Origin: Bugulina stolonifera
Taxonomy: Eukaryota; Bryozoa; Gymnolaemata; Cheilostomatida; Bugulidae
DNA: 64,000 nucleotides
Assembly (NCBI GenBank): GCA_935421135.1
Contig: OW285191.1
Coordinates: forward strand, 10,715,700-10,779,699
Direction of reading: 5' to 3'
Position numbers and translations under genes: made by a program. Position 1 is the stretch's first letter; the number at the start of each line of letters is the position of its first letter. This document shows, in pieces, positions 1 through 12,125 of the stretch. Below the pieces are notes generated by a model. That model did no database searches. It was given only the letters and a program-made list of their open reading frames with translations, and was not told the origin of the DNA.

Positions 1-375
1 GTTTGCACATGGAAATTGTGGTAAATGATAAAATTTACACATTATTATACATTTTTATGTGTTACAGCAACTGCACTGCCATTATGTACATCATGACAAA
101 ATAGTATTGTAAATGTACATGTACACTTAGCTGTTTATTGTTAGAGCTATTTAATTATGACATTAATCTCAACAATGGTCAAATCTGTGCTGTTTCTATG
201 TATATTGTGTTGTTAGTAACTAGAGAGCATTGTTACTGCTGCTCTACATACTTGGCAGTATTTCACACATATTGACTGGCCTTGTTGATTTCATATTGTC
301 AAATTTGTAACAATATCATATATTTTCTCCTCAAGGGTATTTCTATCATTCACCAAGGTTTCTAGTTGTTTGAAA

Positions 376-3300
376 ATGTTCAGGGTAAGTTTCTCAAGTA
401 ACAAAGTTTTTCTACTATAGCATTTTTCTAGTAAAATGAGCAGTTATGTTATAAATAGATAAATTATATTCTGAACTGGAGAACTATTCTAGATTGTAAT
501 AGTAGACATACAAGTGTGATAGCACTGTAGATTTCCTTATCCTAAATGCAGTAAATTGATGCATACAGAGTACATACAGGCTGTAGTTTTACTGAGCACT
601 AGACATGGCTATCTTTTACAGTAATACTTTGTTATTATAGTTAACTCATCATTGCTCCACTCACAGATTTGTACCTACATTGGTATATTTTATTTGTTAT
701 GGAATGAAAACTACTGAAGCTACAGGTATAAAATATTCTAAAGGCAGTTCTAAATCGGTCTCAGCTTGTATCCATATCCATTACTTGCTGATGATTTAGC
801 ATATTATTGTAGATTTATGATGCTGTTTGTTTTACAGGCGAGACGAAGATCACACCAAAAGAATGCTCAGAGAACTTCTATCAAGCCCAAGGTAGAGCTG
901 CTAAAGAAATACATGCGCATGCAGTAAGTAAAAGCTGGAAGGAAATAAAAGTACTTATACATATTATGCATCCTATAGTATATACACATACGTGTACAGG
1001 TACATGTATATACTATAGGATGTATATACAGTAGATATACATGTACTTCAGGATTGATGTTTATGTTCATGTGGAATGGACCGTGTTTTAGATTGAGAGA
1101 GGTGGAAGCTTCCATGGCTGAAGTCAGTAGCTCTGATGATGAAACAACTCCATTAGATACAGCTATTACTACCATGGTAGCTGATGGACAAGTATCCTCT
1201 GATACATCTGCTCTTTCCTCAGTGATGCCTCTTCCAAAATCTTTATGTACAGACCGACTTGATCAAGGTACAACTCCAGATTTATTTTGAAATCAAGCTT
1301 TTTTTCACATTTACATTAAAAAAACTTAAGACTTTAAATGTTTCTTTGGGCCCGACTAGAATGGCTTACAATATATACTCACTAGACGTAAGCCAAACAT
1401 GTTTCCTGTCGTTTCGCTTGAAACTTTGGCATGTTAACTTGTAGCAGTTGTATAGGTCAAGCACTCACTTGCAATGCATTAACAACTTCTATTTTTACCA
1501 ATTCTTCTCTGCCCATTGGCTACCATTGTATTTGACCATTATTGTAGTGTGTTTTACAAATAATTTCTATTATGATGAACTGCACATATTCTCTTGCAAC
1601 TTCCGTATTGGGTTTGAACCTTCCCATGGTCATTTATCTCTACTCCAAACCCATTCTCAATCTTCCTGTTCATTATCACATTCATCCATTCAAAGAAACA
1701 CAATCATGTAGACGCAGTGGTATTACTAACACATATCCTGTTACACATGCTCTGTAGTTGATACTAGCGGATTCAGTTGCCCTCTAACTGAACCTACGTC
1801 TGAATCATCTCTTCTTGTCACAGATGGGACTAACCTTTCCTCTAGGATGATCCCAGTCTATAGTCCAGTATCATCTTCTCTTGCTGTACCACCACCAACT
1901 GCACACTCTCCAACTCTCCCTGTACGTCTGCACCCCTCACCAGATAGATTACTCCATTTAGCAAAATATCAGCTGTTGTTTATGATGTTGAGATACAAAT
2001 TGATTTGAGATATTGCAGTTGTTTGTCTTGAAATCCATATTTAAAAAAGAAACATGAGAACAAGCTGCGCTTGACTTTGAAAATAATTTAATGCTGAGAA
2101 TCTCATAAAATACCAGAGTTTTCTGGTAGTCTAAATATCAAGCTGCTAAAGTTAAACCTTCAATGAGCATTAGGTTAAGTACAAGTCAATGTGCATTAAT
2201 AATGTACAATGATCAGGAATATCTTGTTAGACAATGTTGTTTATCTTCTTATAGGCCATGGAGGAGGCAACTCCTATCTCATTACAGAAAAATGTTTACA
2301 AACCGAAGAGAGAGTTTATAAATAGGTATATGAGGTAAGTATATGTACAAATGTTCATGTCTTGACACTCTTTAATCGAATTAATACTCCATTTAAGAGA
2401 AAACTAGTTGCATGTGCTTTATATTAAGGGAACCACTTTGATTACGGTCAGAATAACGCAATGCTATTCATTATTTGGTGCTTGCTGGAACCTCTAAGGT
2501 ATAATGCAAGTGTAACCATATGCTCGGCCATCAGCAAAGCTTTGGAAATCAACCCCCTCCCCCCATTGCTGTTATTCTTCAATTTTGATTTACCCTGTCA
2601 TTGGAGGAAACATTGCCTTTGTAAAATCATAATAATTTGATTACACTTATAAAAGATGAAAAACATGTGCATATATGTACATGTATGTAAAACGGAGATG
2701 CATGTAAAATTACACCGATGGTTTTAGATCAAGACATTTAGAAAGAGATGCTGCTGCTGAAAATTATACCACCTGCCTTTCAGGAACCAAGCCTGCTGCT
2801 ACAGTAATCGAATGCTGTCCAGCTGTCTATGAGGTAAGTGATAGAATTATATTTGAACACAATATTATCAGCTAGTTACATATTTTACTAGACAGTTAAA
2901 TCTCATTGCTATAAGAATGTCTATTTTACCAAAGGTCCGTAATGCGAGTCTAGACTCGTATTACGGACCTTTGGGTGACTCAACACAAACATCTACACAG
3001 GATTTAATAGCAAGTTTACGTATGATATAAGTTGGATATAAATCAATTTTGTCTTTTATCTTAAATAGCTTGCATATATATTTATACCACTCAATCTCAC
3101 TCTAATAATTTTTGGATAAAATATTCTAAGAGTAGGCCTATAACAAATTGTGAAAACCATTATTAGTAGTTAATTTCCTTAGTAGTTTTGATAAATAATG
3201 TTGGTGAAAGGCAATATAAAAATCTTCATCCGCTGTAGGTAGTGCCATCAGCTCAGTCAATGCACGATGGGAAGAAGCAGTGTTACAATCCAAAGAAGGA

Positions 3301-3731
3301 ACTTCTCAGAAGGTACCTCAGGTATGTATACTAAGATAATTCATCTTGCGGTTACCTAATATTCTTTTGTATATCAATTATTGTCCGCAACAAATCGCTG
3401 TCTCCAACTGTTCACCGTCCTCAACTAACTGTTCATCTATGTGCAGCAGGCTTGCCAAATTTTCATTACAATTAGGGGTATTTAGCATTAGGGTAAAGTA
3501 GGTGCCGAGCCGTGGGTAAAGTACTTAATTCTCAGTTTAAAATCAAAGAACCTTCTTCTAAAATCACAAAGATGTGGTAAACCTGATATACAGAGATGAT
3601 AAAAATATTCTATTGCTGCTATGTTTCTATACCAGAATACCTGACACAACTATTTACTCACTAATTCTAGATCAATCATGGGAGACGACTTCTTGGTGAA
3701 TGCTAATGCTTCTCAAAATAAAGTTATATAA
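376..3731 (+). CDS. Unrecognised protein with three PKxELLxRYxR motifs (8 exons)
   Basis: I do not recognise this family. Exons read as 376-384, 838-923, 1092-1267, 1758-1921, 2255-2334, 2728-2833, 3239-3321 and 3671-3731. All junctions are AG/GT and in phase, and the lengths sum to 255 codons including the stop. The predicted protein has about 254 residues. It opens with a basic segment, has a Ser/Thr/Pro-rich low-complexity middle (exons 1092-1921) and carries a motif three times: KPKVELLKKYMR, KPKREFINRYMR and NPKKELLRRYLR. Each motif sits at the 3' end of an exon, with the intron cutting the codon at or just after the final Arg. No signal peptide or membrane segment is seen. The start is uncertain: the ATG at 376 gives a three-codon first exon, but a splice acceptor near 335 would let the gene begin outside the window. 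The repeated motif could be a short amphipathic, partner-binding helix; that is inference. Confidence 0.72.
969..1022. repeat. Inverted repeat in an intron
   Basis: Two 18-base arms (969-986 and 1005-1022) are exact reverse complements separated by 18 bases. They lie in the second intron of the left-hand gene. The sequence is AT-rich with an embedded CCTATAG core. No transposon ends or target duplication were recognised. Confidence 0.7.
2929..2974. repeat. 46-bp near-perfect palindrome
   Basis: A 46-base palindrome with a single mismatched pair and almost no loop, in the intron after the exon ending at 2833. Both ends read CCAAAGGTCCGTAA inward. It may be the fused ends of a deleted inverted-repeat transposon or an imperfect cruciform; the sequence does not decide which. 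Confidence 0.8.
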
Positions 3732-4423
3732 AGGTAAAGAAGCATGTTACCAGGTATAATATACATTATACATCAAACATTGGTAATCTGTTCATAACCA
3801 AAGCAAATTGTAAAATAAGTCTAAATTATTTTTTTATTTGCAAAATATGACTTTTCCAATCAACTCTCTTTTTCACGACAGGTTGGAATAAAGTCTCGGA
3901 CAGCATCAAGTACAAAAATGGAAGATACTCACTAGCCTGCTGCTTCTTTATCAGCATTATCATAGGGGACTGCTAAATACGGATAATTCTATTATAATTA
4001 GGTATAACACAGGTGTCTTACAAGTTGTTATTAGTTCCTTTGTTTTTCTATTAATAGTTTTAGAATGTTTTAAGTTATGTAATGCAACAGTCTGTAGTTG
4101 GCAGCACTAGGTTATTCTTTCTGGACAGCGAGTGTATTAACGTATATCAGACAAACGCTTGTTAAAGATGACTGTGATGAGGGCATGTCATGTAATTATA
4201 CTTAAACTTAAAGTGCTGATATACTGCATCTTCACGTAGGTTGCAGCAATCTGCTTATTGTTTGATGTCTAACATAACTTGAAATATTGTATGGTATTTG
4301 GAATAGTACTCTCTAGCATACTACTAGCACCAGTAATTATATTATACAATGTATTATTTGTATTGTTCAAAACTTACAGCATTACTAAGTTATGACCTTT
4401 AGTACTGCTATGTTGCTTTAAAA

Positions 4424-4429
4424 AATAAA
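4424..4429 (+). terminator. Candidate polyadenylation signal AATAAA
   Basis: AATAAA lies about 700 bases downstream of the stop codon of the left-hand gene, in AT-rich sequence. Placement after a plus-strand gene is the only support. The rest of 3732-4860 shows no gene. Confidence 0.35.
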
Positions 4430-4741
4430 ATTATTATATTATTTTATATCATATTATCTTACTTTGATATTGTAAGAAAGCATGCGAATGAGATGCTGCC
4501 TCTACCAGCTGTAGAATGGCAGCTTTCAGCATAGTTTTAGAGCAAAGACATAATTATTATATTTGTGTAAGTGTATACAGTAGCACAAAAGTTGGAGCAC
4601 TCTAACATAAGTAATTATGGTTAATGCAATCACTGAGACAGGAAAGTCTAGCAAGGCAACTGAGGTACAAATAAGCTGCTGCCTGGGTCACCTACTCTGT
4701 AGAGGAAGGGTCTCCTCCAGAGCAGTCTGTCACTTCTGGTA

Positions 4742-4776
4742 TTTCTTGTGTAAGAAATGCTCTGTAATACTTCTCA
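4742..4776. repeat. Left arm of a distant inverted repeat flanking cytokine gene A
   Basis: About 35 bases here match the reverse complement of 8570-8604 with few differences. The two arms flank IL-17-like gene A at its 3' and 5' sides, roughly 3.8 kb apart. It could be a pair of dispersed repeats or the scar of an older inverted duplication. Confidence 0.6.
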
Positions 4777-4869
4777 AATTCATGTGTATGCAATTCTGGT
4801 GAATACTTTTCTCAAATATGAGATGAATCAACAAAATAGGATTTGAATTATATGCACATCAGTTCACAC

Positions 4870-4875
4870 TTTATT
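4870..4875 (-). terminator. Polyadenylation signal of cytokine gene A
   Basis: On the minus strand this reads AATAATAAAGTGTG, about 345 bases past the stop codon of gene A. The same 14-base string follows genes B, C and D at similar distances, which supports it as their shared poly(A) signal. Confidence 0.65.
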
Positions 4876-5215
4876 ATTAGACATATAAGGATATGAAAGT
4901 AGGCTAAATAAATATATCACAATACATTTATGTCACCATGTCAATGAAGAAAATTTATGTAATATAGTGCACACAAGAAATCAAGAAGTAGATGCAGCTG
5001 CTATAGGCCTACTAAGGAAGTAACGTATGACATTTGAAGCATCATGTAATAAATTAGAAAATAAATCACGCATCATTGTTTTATAGCTTGTTTATGTTGA
5101 ATTAGTATAATTCAGGATAACAGAAAAAAATAAATCCTAGATAAGTATGACACACAATCAAATAAGTCGAAACAAATTCATCCAATTTATCCAGTCAGGC
5201 TCTGTCGAGGGTTAA

Positions 5216-7611
5216 TCAATAAGCTGCACATGTGAAAGATCTTGGTATCTGTATTGTCTCCCTTCTGTACACTCTGTAGCCACGTCTATTGCATTCATCG
5301 ATTCTCTTTAGAACTTCCACATTCACCATAACTGGTTGACAAGATCTTCTTGGTCCACATTTGTTATATCTAGAGCTACACATGGATACGGCCTCCAGGA
5401 TGTGCCTGGGAAATCTGCTTTCTGTGGAGTTAAACTTGTAACTCCTAAAAAATGAGATGCGCGTAAGTACTCGGTAAAACAAATCATATAGCCTGAGTAG
5501 CGATATACTATTATACCTGTACAAGTCTTGTAAGTTTGTGCTATTATACTTGTATCATGCTGGTATGATGTTATAAATAGTACTCAGTATTTATCACGTA
5601 CATGTACAGAGAACATGCATTACATAACAATTTAATGGTACATGGTAAGCATGTACGTGTACATGTGCATGTAAATTGATTGTCCAATATAGGAAATTGT
5701 ATGAGAAATAATTATATGCATATGAGGAGTTGTCTTTTGCAATAATTGTATTATTGCAATAATTATGAACTGTACCTACTGTCACCTCTGCATTTACCTC
5801 TACATGTATTATCAAACGGAACTTTTAGGGGTAAGAGATATATTTCTTGGCAAAGAAATGTGCAGCTTTGATAAATATTAGCATCACCATCTTTATATTA
5901 TGTAAATAGAGCAAGTACACACTATGTAATTTGAATATTCACCATGGACAGATTGATCTCTGGTGAATTCCTCCAGATGGATCCGTAGGACTACATTCAG
6001 AAGCTGTGCTCACAGATGTTACGTTATCGAAGAGCTCTGGGAACCTTCCCATGACAGACCTCACAGATGTTCGGGTCATAGTTGTGTCTACAGAGAATTA
6101 TTTAAAACGAAATTTTAAGTCCACGCAATATATCAACATATACATGTACGTTGTAAGTAGTTTCACAAGTCTGGTATTACAATAATACAGTATCATCTGA
6201 CTATGCAATATTATGCAAAATCTAGATCAAAGGTGGGATCATTGCCAGATAACTTTGTGCAGCATTATGTTGTGACATCTTCTAAACAATATTATAATAT
6301 TATTATATTATATTATATTATATTATATTATATTATATTATATTATATTATATTATATTATATTATATTATATTATATTATATTATATTATATTATATTA
6401 TATTATATTATATAATATTATATTATATTATTATAATTTTCTTATAATTGCTGTTTTAGTATTTACATGTACAATGTGCATACATGTATTACATAACAAT
6501 AATTGTGGATGGTAAACATAGAAATTAATTGCATGATATAATAGGCGTATTCGGATATTGCACCGTGCAAGCTTATAAATAGCAATCTGCGGCAATAACA
6601 ATATATTTTATTCAATAATATAGCGCTAGCTATAACGCAAGGCAAGCCGTGCCTGGCAATAATAATATAAAGTATATTCACTTAGCGAGGGGATTTCCCT
6701 TCAGAACAAGCACTAGTCACGCCTGAACGCTCAAGTTGTATTCGGATAGTTAGACCAGTGCTATATGAACCAGTACCAGTTTCCGAATACGCCTAATAAG
6801 TTATTAATTCTACATTTAATTGTTAATTTATATCTTTAAATAGTAACATAATTTTTCTATTTGTTGTGGAACATATAACGTCACTTGATGCAAAAAATTG
6901 CTATATTCTACAGGCAACAAAAACTAGGCATATTTCTTATACTAAGACATGAAAACTCCGAAATGCTTGCAAGATTTATTCTGGAAATTCAAGTTGCCAT
7001 GACCAACTTTTAGTTGTGACTTTTCACTATTAAATTCTTTTTAGCAGCTAACAAAAAACGTTCAAGTTGCAAGTTAAATCTTTGCATGTTGCCACAGACT
7101 CCACCTTTTATCAATAATATAATAATATATATATATATTATATATAATATATATAATATATATATATAATAATATAATATTTATCTACACTACAAGTCAA
7201 GCTACAATATTTCGGCTTTTCTTGCTAGCTCAAGGGTTTTTTTGTAGAGTTATTAAGTTGTTATTTAGGTTTTGGTAAAATATTGTCGTATTTCAAACTT
7301 TCCAAGCAAAATTTCACCATTTTAGTGTAAGATGACTGTGTTACAATTCCATTAAAGTGGTTTTAGTGTGGTTCTCTCTATTCCTTGCAATTTACAGCTG
7401 CCTAATAAACACAGAATCTTGCTTGATTTAATTCAGTGGGAGTCTTTTACTGAGTGTGATATCTATGTGTGAACTCACCTCTGATTGCTGGCATCTCGTC
7501 TGACTTCTGACCATATCGTAGGAGTTCTTTTAACAAACTTCTCTGACTTCGGTCCCTACAAGCTCCTGTCAAAGCAACTATAGCTAGAGAAAGTATTAGA
7601 ATAGACTTCAT
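5216..7611 (-). CDS. IL17-like: IL-17-like secreted cytokine, copy A
   Basis: Predicted small secreted cytokine of the IL-17 family. Exons on the minus strand are 7611-7479 (signal peptide), 6087-5943 and 5444-5216, with AG/GT borders, summing to 169 codons including the stop. The protein starts MKSILILSLAIVALTGACRD, a typical signal peptide. Exon 2 ends in RSICPW, matching the R-S-x-x-P-W block that opens the IL-17 fold. Exon 3 holds RFPRHILEA, then cysteines in MCSS, NKCGP and SCQP, then the strand VMVNVEVL, DECNRR and a terminal SFTCAAY. In known IL-17 proteins this order is RYP, EAxC, a Cys-containing hairpin and GCTC. It is the most divergent of the four copies, especially in exon 1 and around IDECNRRG. 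Family assignment is strong; receptor and biological role are not visible from sequence. Confidence 0.85.
6296..6430. repeat. (ATATT)n microsatellite
   Basis: A nearly pure pentanucleotide array of TTATA units fills this part of the first intron of cytokine gene A. The apparent Tyr/Ile-rich open frame across it is an artefact of the repeat. Confidence 0.95.
7108..7182. repeat. AT dinucleotide-rich low-complexity tract
   Basis: Runs of AT, AATA and TATA units form a low-complexity stretch in the first intron of cytokine gene A. No other structure is seen. Confidence 0.85.
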
Positions 7612-7714
7612 GTCAACTTTCTTTTGTTAACTTCTTTAAAAAAGTTTAGATTACTTACAAACGTATGTGTTCTTCAAAATAGTTTAACGATTACTTGAAA
7701 CTTTGAGATCTGCA

Positions 7715-7924
7715 TTTATATACTAATTCCAACGTAGGAAGTTGTCAACCATTGGCTTGTGAACTGGTAGAAGAACTTGTGACACGTTGGAAGAGAGTAC
7801 TTGATTCATGATGAAATCATAAATTTAAAATTCCTAAATCACAAATTTCACATGATTTTAAAACAATTACACTTATGTTTAAGAATGCTAACTTCCAAAG
7901 ATTCGGGAAGTCTACTATCATTGG
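7715..7924 (-). promoter_or_regulatory. Promoter of cytokine gene A with two CCAAT/ACTTCC modules
   Basis: On the minus strand a TATATAAA box lies at 7722-7715, about 100 bases upstream of the start codon. Upstream of it, two copies of a composite element occur: a proximal one at 7736-7755 and a distal one at 7904-7924. Each reads CCAATG, about 6 bases, then ACTTCC. The same pair precedes genes B, C and D, so its conservation in this most divergent copy suggests function. CCAAT is the NF-Y core and ACTTCC (GGAAGT) an Ets-type core; factor identity is inference. Confidence 0.65.
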
Positions 7925-8043
7925 CTGCCGATGGATCTCTACATTTCGCTATGCCTTTTGTTCATACATCCTGTCTTTGGTTTGTAAAGTTTCCACAAAT
8001 AATTAAAGTATTAGGGCATGTGTTATCATGCGATATCTGTTAA

Positions 8044-9476
8044 ATCACCTTTCATCAAAATCTCTCTTAAGTTAATCGATTAGTTCTTTATTGTTAGATC
8101 AGAGCTTCCTTATTCTTGGCAATCTATATAATATACATATATAGTCCATATACATGTACATATGTGTCTATTTATATTTAGAGGTACATGTACATGTACA
8201 TTGATACACAGTATGTATCATAATAAAACCAAAGAATTTAAAACTATTTTATTACTAGTAGCTTCGCGTTTAGAAAAAAACACATGGCAGATAAAATGTT
8301 TCACTGTAAAAATATTGCATAATATACATGTAATATAAGCTTTAACTGATGTGTACTTATTTTAAATTTTATTTTGTTGATTTACCTCACATTTGAGATT
8401 TGCACATTCCACAATGTAAGTAAAAATCTATTTAGCACACTACCACTGCCACAATAGCCTACAATCAGTAAATGCACCAACTACAAGTATATGTCAATAA
8501 AGCCTGGAGATCTACATGTAATACTGATTATGGTGTAATACACTCTGTCCATCACTGTCCTATTGCATGTGAGAAGTATTACAGAGTATTTCTTACACAA
8601 GAAAAAACAAAAGCGAAGAATAACAATGATGGGGGTTTGATTTGTCAAAGCTTTACTTATGACTATGTGCATGGTTACTCTTACATTATAGCATTGAATT
8701 CTAGCAGGTATCAAATGATAAATAGTATGACTCTATTCTTCAACATATGTACTTTCCTCAGAAACATGTCTCTTTGGTTTATAAAAAATTGTTTGTTAGG
8801 ATGTAGGGCTGGTCTGCAATTGTACAATATTAGTCTGTAAAAACTGATGATTGGAAGGTTGCTTTAGAAATTTAAAATTTATAAACTCAGTCCAGGCACT
8901 AGAAACTGTGAAGGTTATGTGTTGTAATGAGCTCAATCAGTACACTATTATAATAATGATAACTACCAGTGAGTAACTATAACCATACTATAGTTATGTG
9001 AAGATATTGTTGAATGGTATCCAAAATAAAGCCTATAATTATTATAGCTATCTACATCATTCTGACAATGGGACAGAGTTCTGACTGACCATGAGTGGAC
9101 ACAGGAGACTGAGGATTATGGTAAAGGGAATATTTAAAGCCACAGACAAGGGATGGGGGCCCTCTTTACCCCTTCCTTTACCACCCTTATAGTTTCAGGT
9201 TTTACATGAGGTCCAAAGGCTTCCCTCAAAGTTATGGAACTGGGGTTGTTAAATTTTAACTTCATCAAGTCTTTAATAGATTTATATACTCAGAATTGTA
9301 CTACATATTCATTTTAACCAAAAACATTATTCTGTGTTCAAATAGAACTATGTGATGTTTCTGTTGCTGTAGTTTAAAGTTAAATACTGGAATTCTCTAA
9401 CAATACTCTATATGCACACTGGTTACAGAGAAATCATGATCTCTGGTACTTAAGAAGAGACTATGCAGATGTCTGT
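8044..9476. repeat. Spacer; its right part is a repeated U6 5'-flank block
   Basis: No gene was found here. From about 8950 to 9476 the sequence is a repeat block that recurs inverted at about 13810-14290 and 20985-21470, with a partial copy near 22680-22900. It always sits immediately 5' of a U6-like gene, so it includes any U6 promoter. The part from 8044 to about 8900 shows only AT-rich spacer and the arm at 8570-8604. Confidence 0.7.
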
Positions 9477-9580
9477 GTACTCTCTTCGGAGGTACATATA
9501 ATAAAATTGGATTGATACAGAGAAGATTAGCATGGCCCCTGCGCAAGGATGACACGCAAATTCGTGAAGCGGTCCATATT
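9477..9580 (+). ncRNA. U6: U6 snRNA-like gene (probably a diverged copy)
   Basis: The sequence carries the universal U6 core: ATACAGAGAAGATTAGC, then the CCCCTGCGCAAGGATGACAC stretch and GCAAATTCGTGAAGC, closed by a T run at 9579-9584 as for RNA polymerase III. A 5' stem with a UUCG loop precedes it. Two changes separate it from the copies at 13704 and 20879: GGATTGATAC for GGAATGATAC, and GCGGTCC for GCGTTCC. It may therefore be a decaying copy. The strand is opposite to cytokine gene B, which lies downstream of it. Confidence 0.8.
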
Positions 9581-9589
9581 TTTTCATTT

Positions 9590-9870
9590 TAGTTTGAATA
9601 TTCCTCACTGTTGACACTTTTCTAATCAACGTTGAATTCTATGATGAAGGAAATATCATTCAAAATGTACCTGAATAACATAACGTAAGATTATAACATA
9701 GCAACGTAATATTATAACATATAAGAGCAATATTATACAGTATTATAACAGAACGACAATGGTAGCATTTTACTAGTGAATCTAACAGATCAATAAAATA
9801 TAATACTGCTTCTAGTTTCTGGTCAGTGTGTTCTTTAGTTTTATTTCATGTTATAAACCAACTCCATAAT
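9590..9870. repeat. Inverted copy of the 13.4-13.65 kb spacer
   Basis: This stretch matches 13400-13650 in reverse complement, including the repeated TTATAACATA segments and a block near GGTCAGTGTGTTCTTTAG. It is part of the larger inverted duplication of the cytokine/U6 cassette. Confidence 0.75.
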
Positions 9871-10326
9871 AATATGCTAAATGAACTGTGCAAGACTTCT
9901 GTTGTTAATTTGTACCTACAACACTTTGAATTTTATTGCAAAATATTTAATACAAATTAGAAATTTTTTCACACGCTAATTCTCATTGAAACCAAAGATA
10001 ATCTTCTATTTTCCCTTGCAAGAAAATAAGAGAAGACAACTAAAAAATTATTACAATTATTGCAATGGCTAAAATAATATTATAGGTTTTACATTTTCTA
10101 TTCAACAATAACGAAAGGCAAAAGTAAGAGATTGTAACTCCACGATAATACCTTCTCCCTCTGGTTCATTCCACCAGTAGGGCGCATGCGTGTATGTGTG
10201 AATAATAGCTCAACTGACTATATCAACCGACAGAGACAAAGTGGTGTTACAGCAGAAATGTATTTACTGTACATCAGAAAGAAATGGTCAGGATTGACAG
10301 GTTACTTAGATTTTTTCAATCCACAC

Positions 10327-10332
10327 TTTATT
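10327..10332 (-). terminator. Polyadenylation signal of cytokine gene B
   Basis: Minus-strand AATAATAAAGTGTG, about 375 bases beyond the stop codon of gene B and identical to the strings after genes A, C and D. Confidence 0.65.
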
Positions 10333-10703
10333 ATTTCACACAAACAGATGAATATCAAGCAGCAGGTAAAATAAATGCCACAAATGAAATATTATGTTAT
10401 ACAAGAGTGTTACTGGAGCACCTGTTACTGGATACTAGTTAATAAAACTACAGCAGATGCAGACAGAATGAATAAATTGCTATTCAAAGAAAATTCACCG
10501 GGAATTGATTTGCACACAGATAGATTTGTAAATGACTTCACACAGGGAACGAAAAAATGATATAAATTGGAAAAATTGATGTTATTAGAAATAAAAATAA
10601 AACACATTTTTGCTATGACCATAACATGTGTGTACATGCTAGATACAACCTAACCTACTAGTTGAATATAATATTTATTTAAGTGTCAATGAAAACTGTC
10701 ATT

Positions 10704-11799
10704 CTAATAAGCAGCACATGTGAAAGATCTTGGTATTTGGATTGTCTCCTTTTCATACACTCTGTAGCCACGTTTACATTTCTCAGTCTTCTTGAGAACT
10801 TCCACATTCACCATAACTGGTTGACAAGATCTTCTTGGTCCACACTTGTTATCTTTGGAGCTACACGTAGACACAGCCTCCAGAATTCGTCTAGGGAATC
10901 TCTGCAGAGTGGTGTTGAACTTGTAAGTCCTAAATAAAATGAGATGAACAAATATTTTTATAGACAACATCAATAGATGCAAATATATGTAGCTTTAATT
11001 TATGCCATTGCTCAACATCTACCTAGAACCTTGCTACCAGTATAGAAGTTTACGGGTCATTTAAACAATTCAACAAAGAAATTGAATTACAATAAAGACG
11101 TAATTATCTTTTACAGGACTGTAAATATGTTTCAACGTACCATGGACAGATAGACCTCTGGTGGATTCCTCCAGATGGATCTGTAGGACTACATTCAGAA
11201 GCTGTGCTGACAGATGTCACATCCTTAAACAGTTCTGGGAACCTGACCTTGACTGACCTCACAGTTGTACGTGTCATAGTCGTGTCTATAGAATAATAAT
11301 AGTCCAATCATATAACAATAATTATATCTGTGGAACTTAAAATGAAATCCATCCAAATTTTAGTTTACTGTGGTTAACTTCAGTGATAGATGACTGAGGC
11401 TAAAATTTCAACATCATTGCCGCTACTGTTTGTCTGTTAGTTTATAGTTAACAGCACAACTTGTCACTATCGTGTTGAACCTATTTAGAGGTCTTGAAAG
11501 CTCATATATGAAATTATACCTTTATTAGTTTAATAAAGAATTTTTGAATTTATAAGTATTTTATGTATTCTATAAATATACATTGTAGTACATTGCTCCT
11601 TCATCAAGCTGACGTATTATACATTTGTATTTGCAATATTTTATTGTAGAAACTCACCTCTGATAGCTGGCATTTTATTGGACTGCTGTCCACTGTTCAG
11701 CAGTTGTTTGAGTAGTTGTCTTGCACTGGGATCTCTACAACCACTAGCTGCAGCAACTAGAGCTAAACAAATTACCAGAATGTAAAACTTTCCTTCCAT
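10704..11799 (-). CDS. IL17-like: IL-17-like secreted cytokine, copy B
   Basis: Exons on the minus strand are 11799-11658, 11285-11141 and 10929-10704, with AG/GT borders, summing to 171 codons including the stop (170 residues). Residues 1-20 are a signal peptide beginning MEGKFYILVICLALVAAASG. Exon 2 carries VRFPELFKDV and ends in RSICPW. Exon 3 carries RFPRRILEA, the cysteine series TCSS, NKCGP, SCQP, EKCKRG, and a terminal SFTCAAY. The length and order of blocks fit IL-17 family ligands. It is nearly identical to copy D and to the broken copy C, so duplication is recent. B lies in the opposite orientation to C, forming the inner arms of an inverted repeat. No lesion is seen and the frame is intact. 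Confidence 0.88.
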
Positions 11800-11902
11800 T
11801 GCTAGTGATTAACTTCTTTCAATCTAAATTGTTTATGTATATAAATGTGTGTGTATCTCAGAACACTTTAGAGCTGACTTAAATTTTCCAAACAGACACC
11901 GG

Positions 11903-12125
11903 TTTATATACCATTTTCCATCTGGGAAGTTTCATTCATTGGTCCATAAATCAGCAGAGGTATCCATGCCATGACGTTACAAAGTCGTAAGCTAAATCAC
12001 CAAGAATGAATAGATTTGAAAATAGAATGAAATATTTTTCTCCAAGATATTGCAACAGACAATATAAACTCTCTTGGCTCTATGCGATAATTTCCAAAAT
12101 ATTTAGGAAGTTCACTCTCATTGGT
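11903..12125 (-). promoter_or_regulatory. Promoter of cytokine gene B with two CCAAT/ACTTCC modules
   Basis: Minus-strand TATATAAA at 11910-11903. The proximal composite element is at 11924-11943 and the distal one at 12106-12125, each reading CCAATG-spacer-ACTTCC on the gene strand. The block from about 11880 to 12330 is an inverted copy of 16100-16570 upstream of gene C. Confidence 0.65.

Noticed and set aside
6203..6415. Tyr/Ile-rich open frame
   Set aside because: Translation of the pentanucleotide microsatellite in an intron of cytokine gene A.
8472..8840. 122-codon plus-strand open frame
   Set aside because: No recognisable domain, overlaps a frame on the other strand and an inverted-repeat arm, and lies in repeat-rich spacer.
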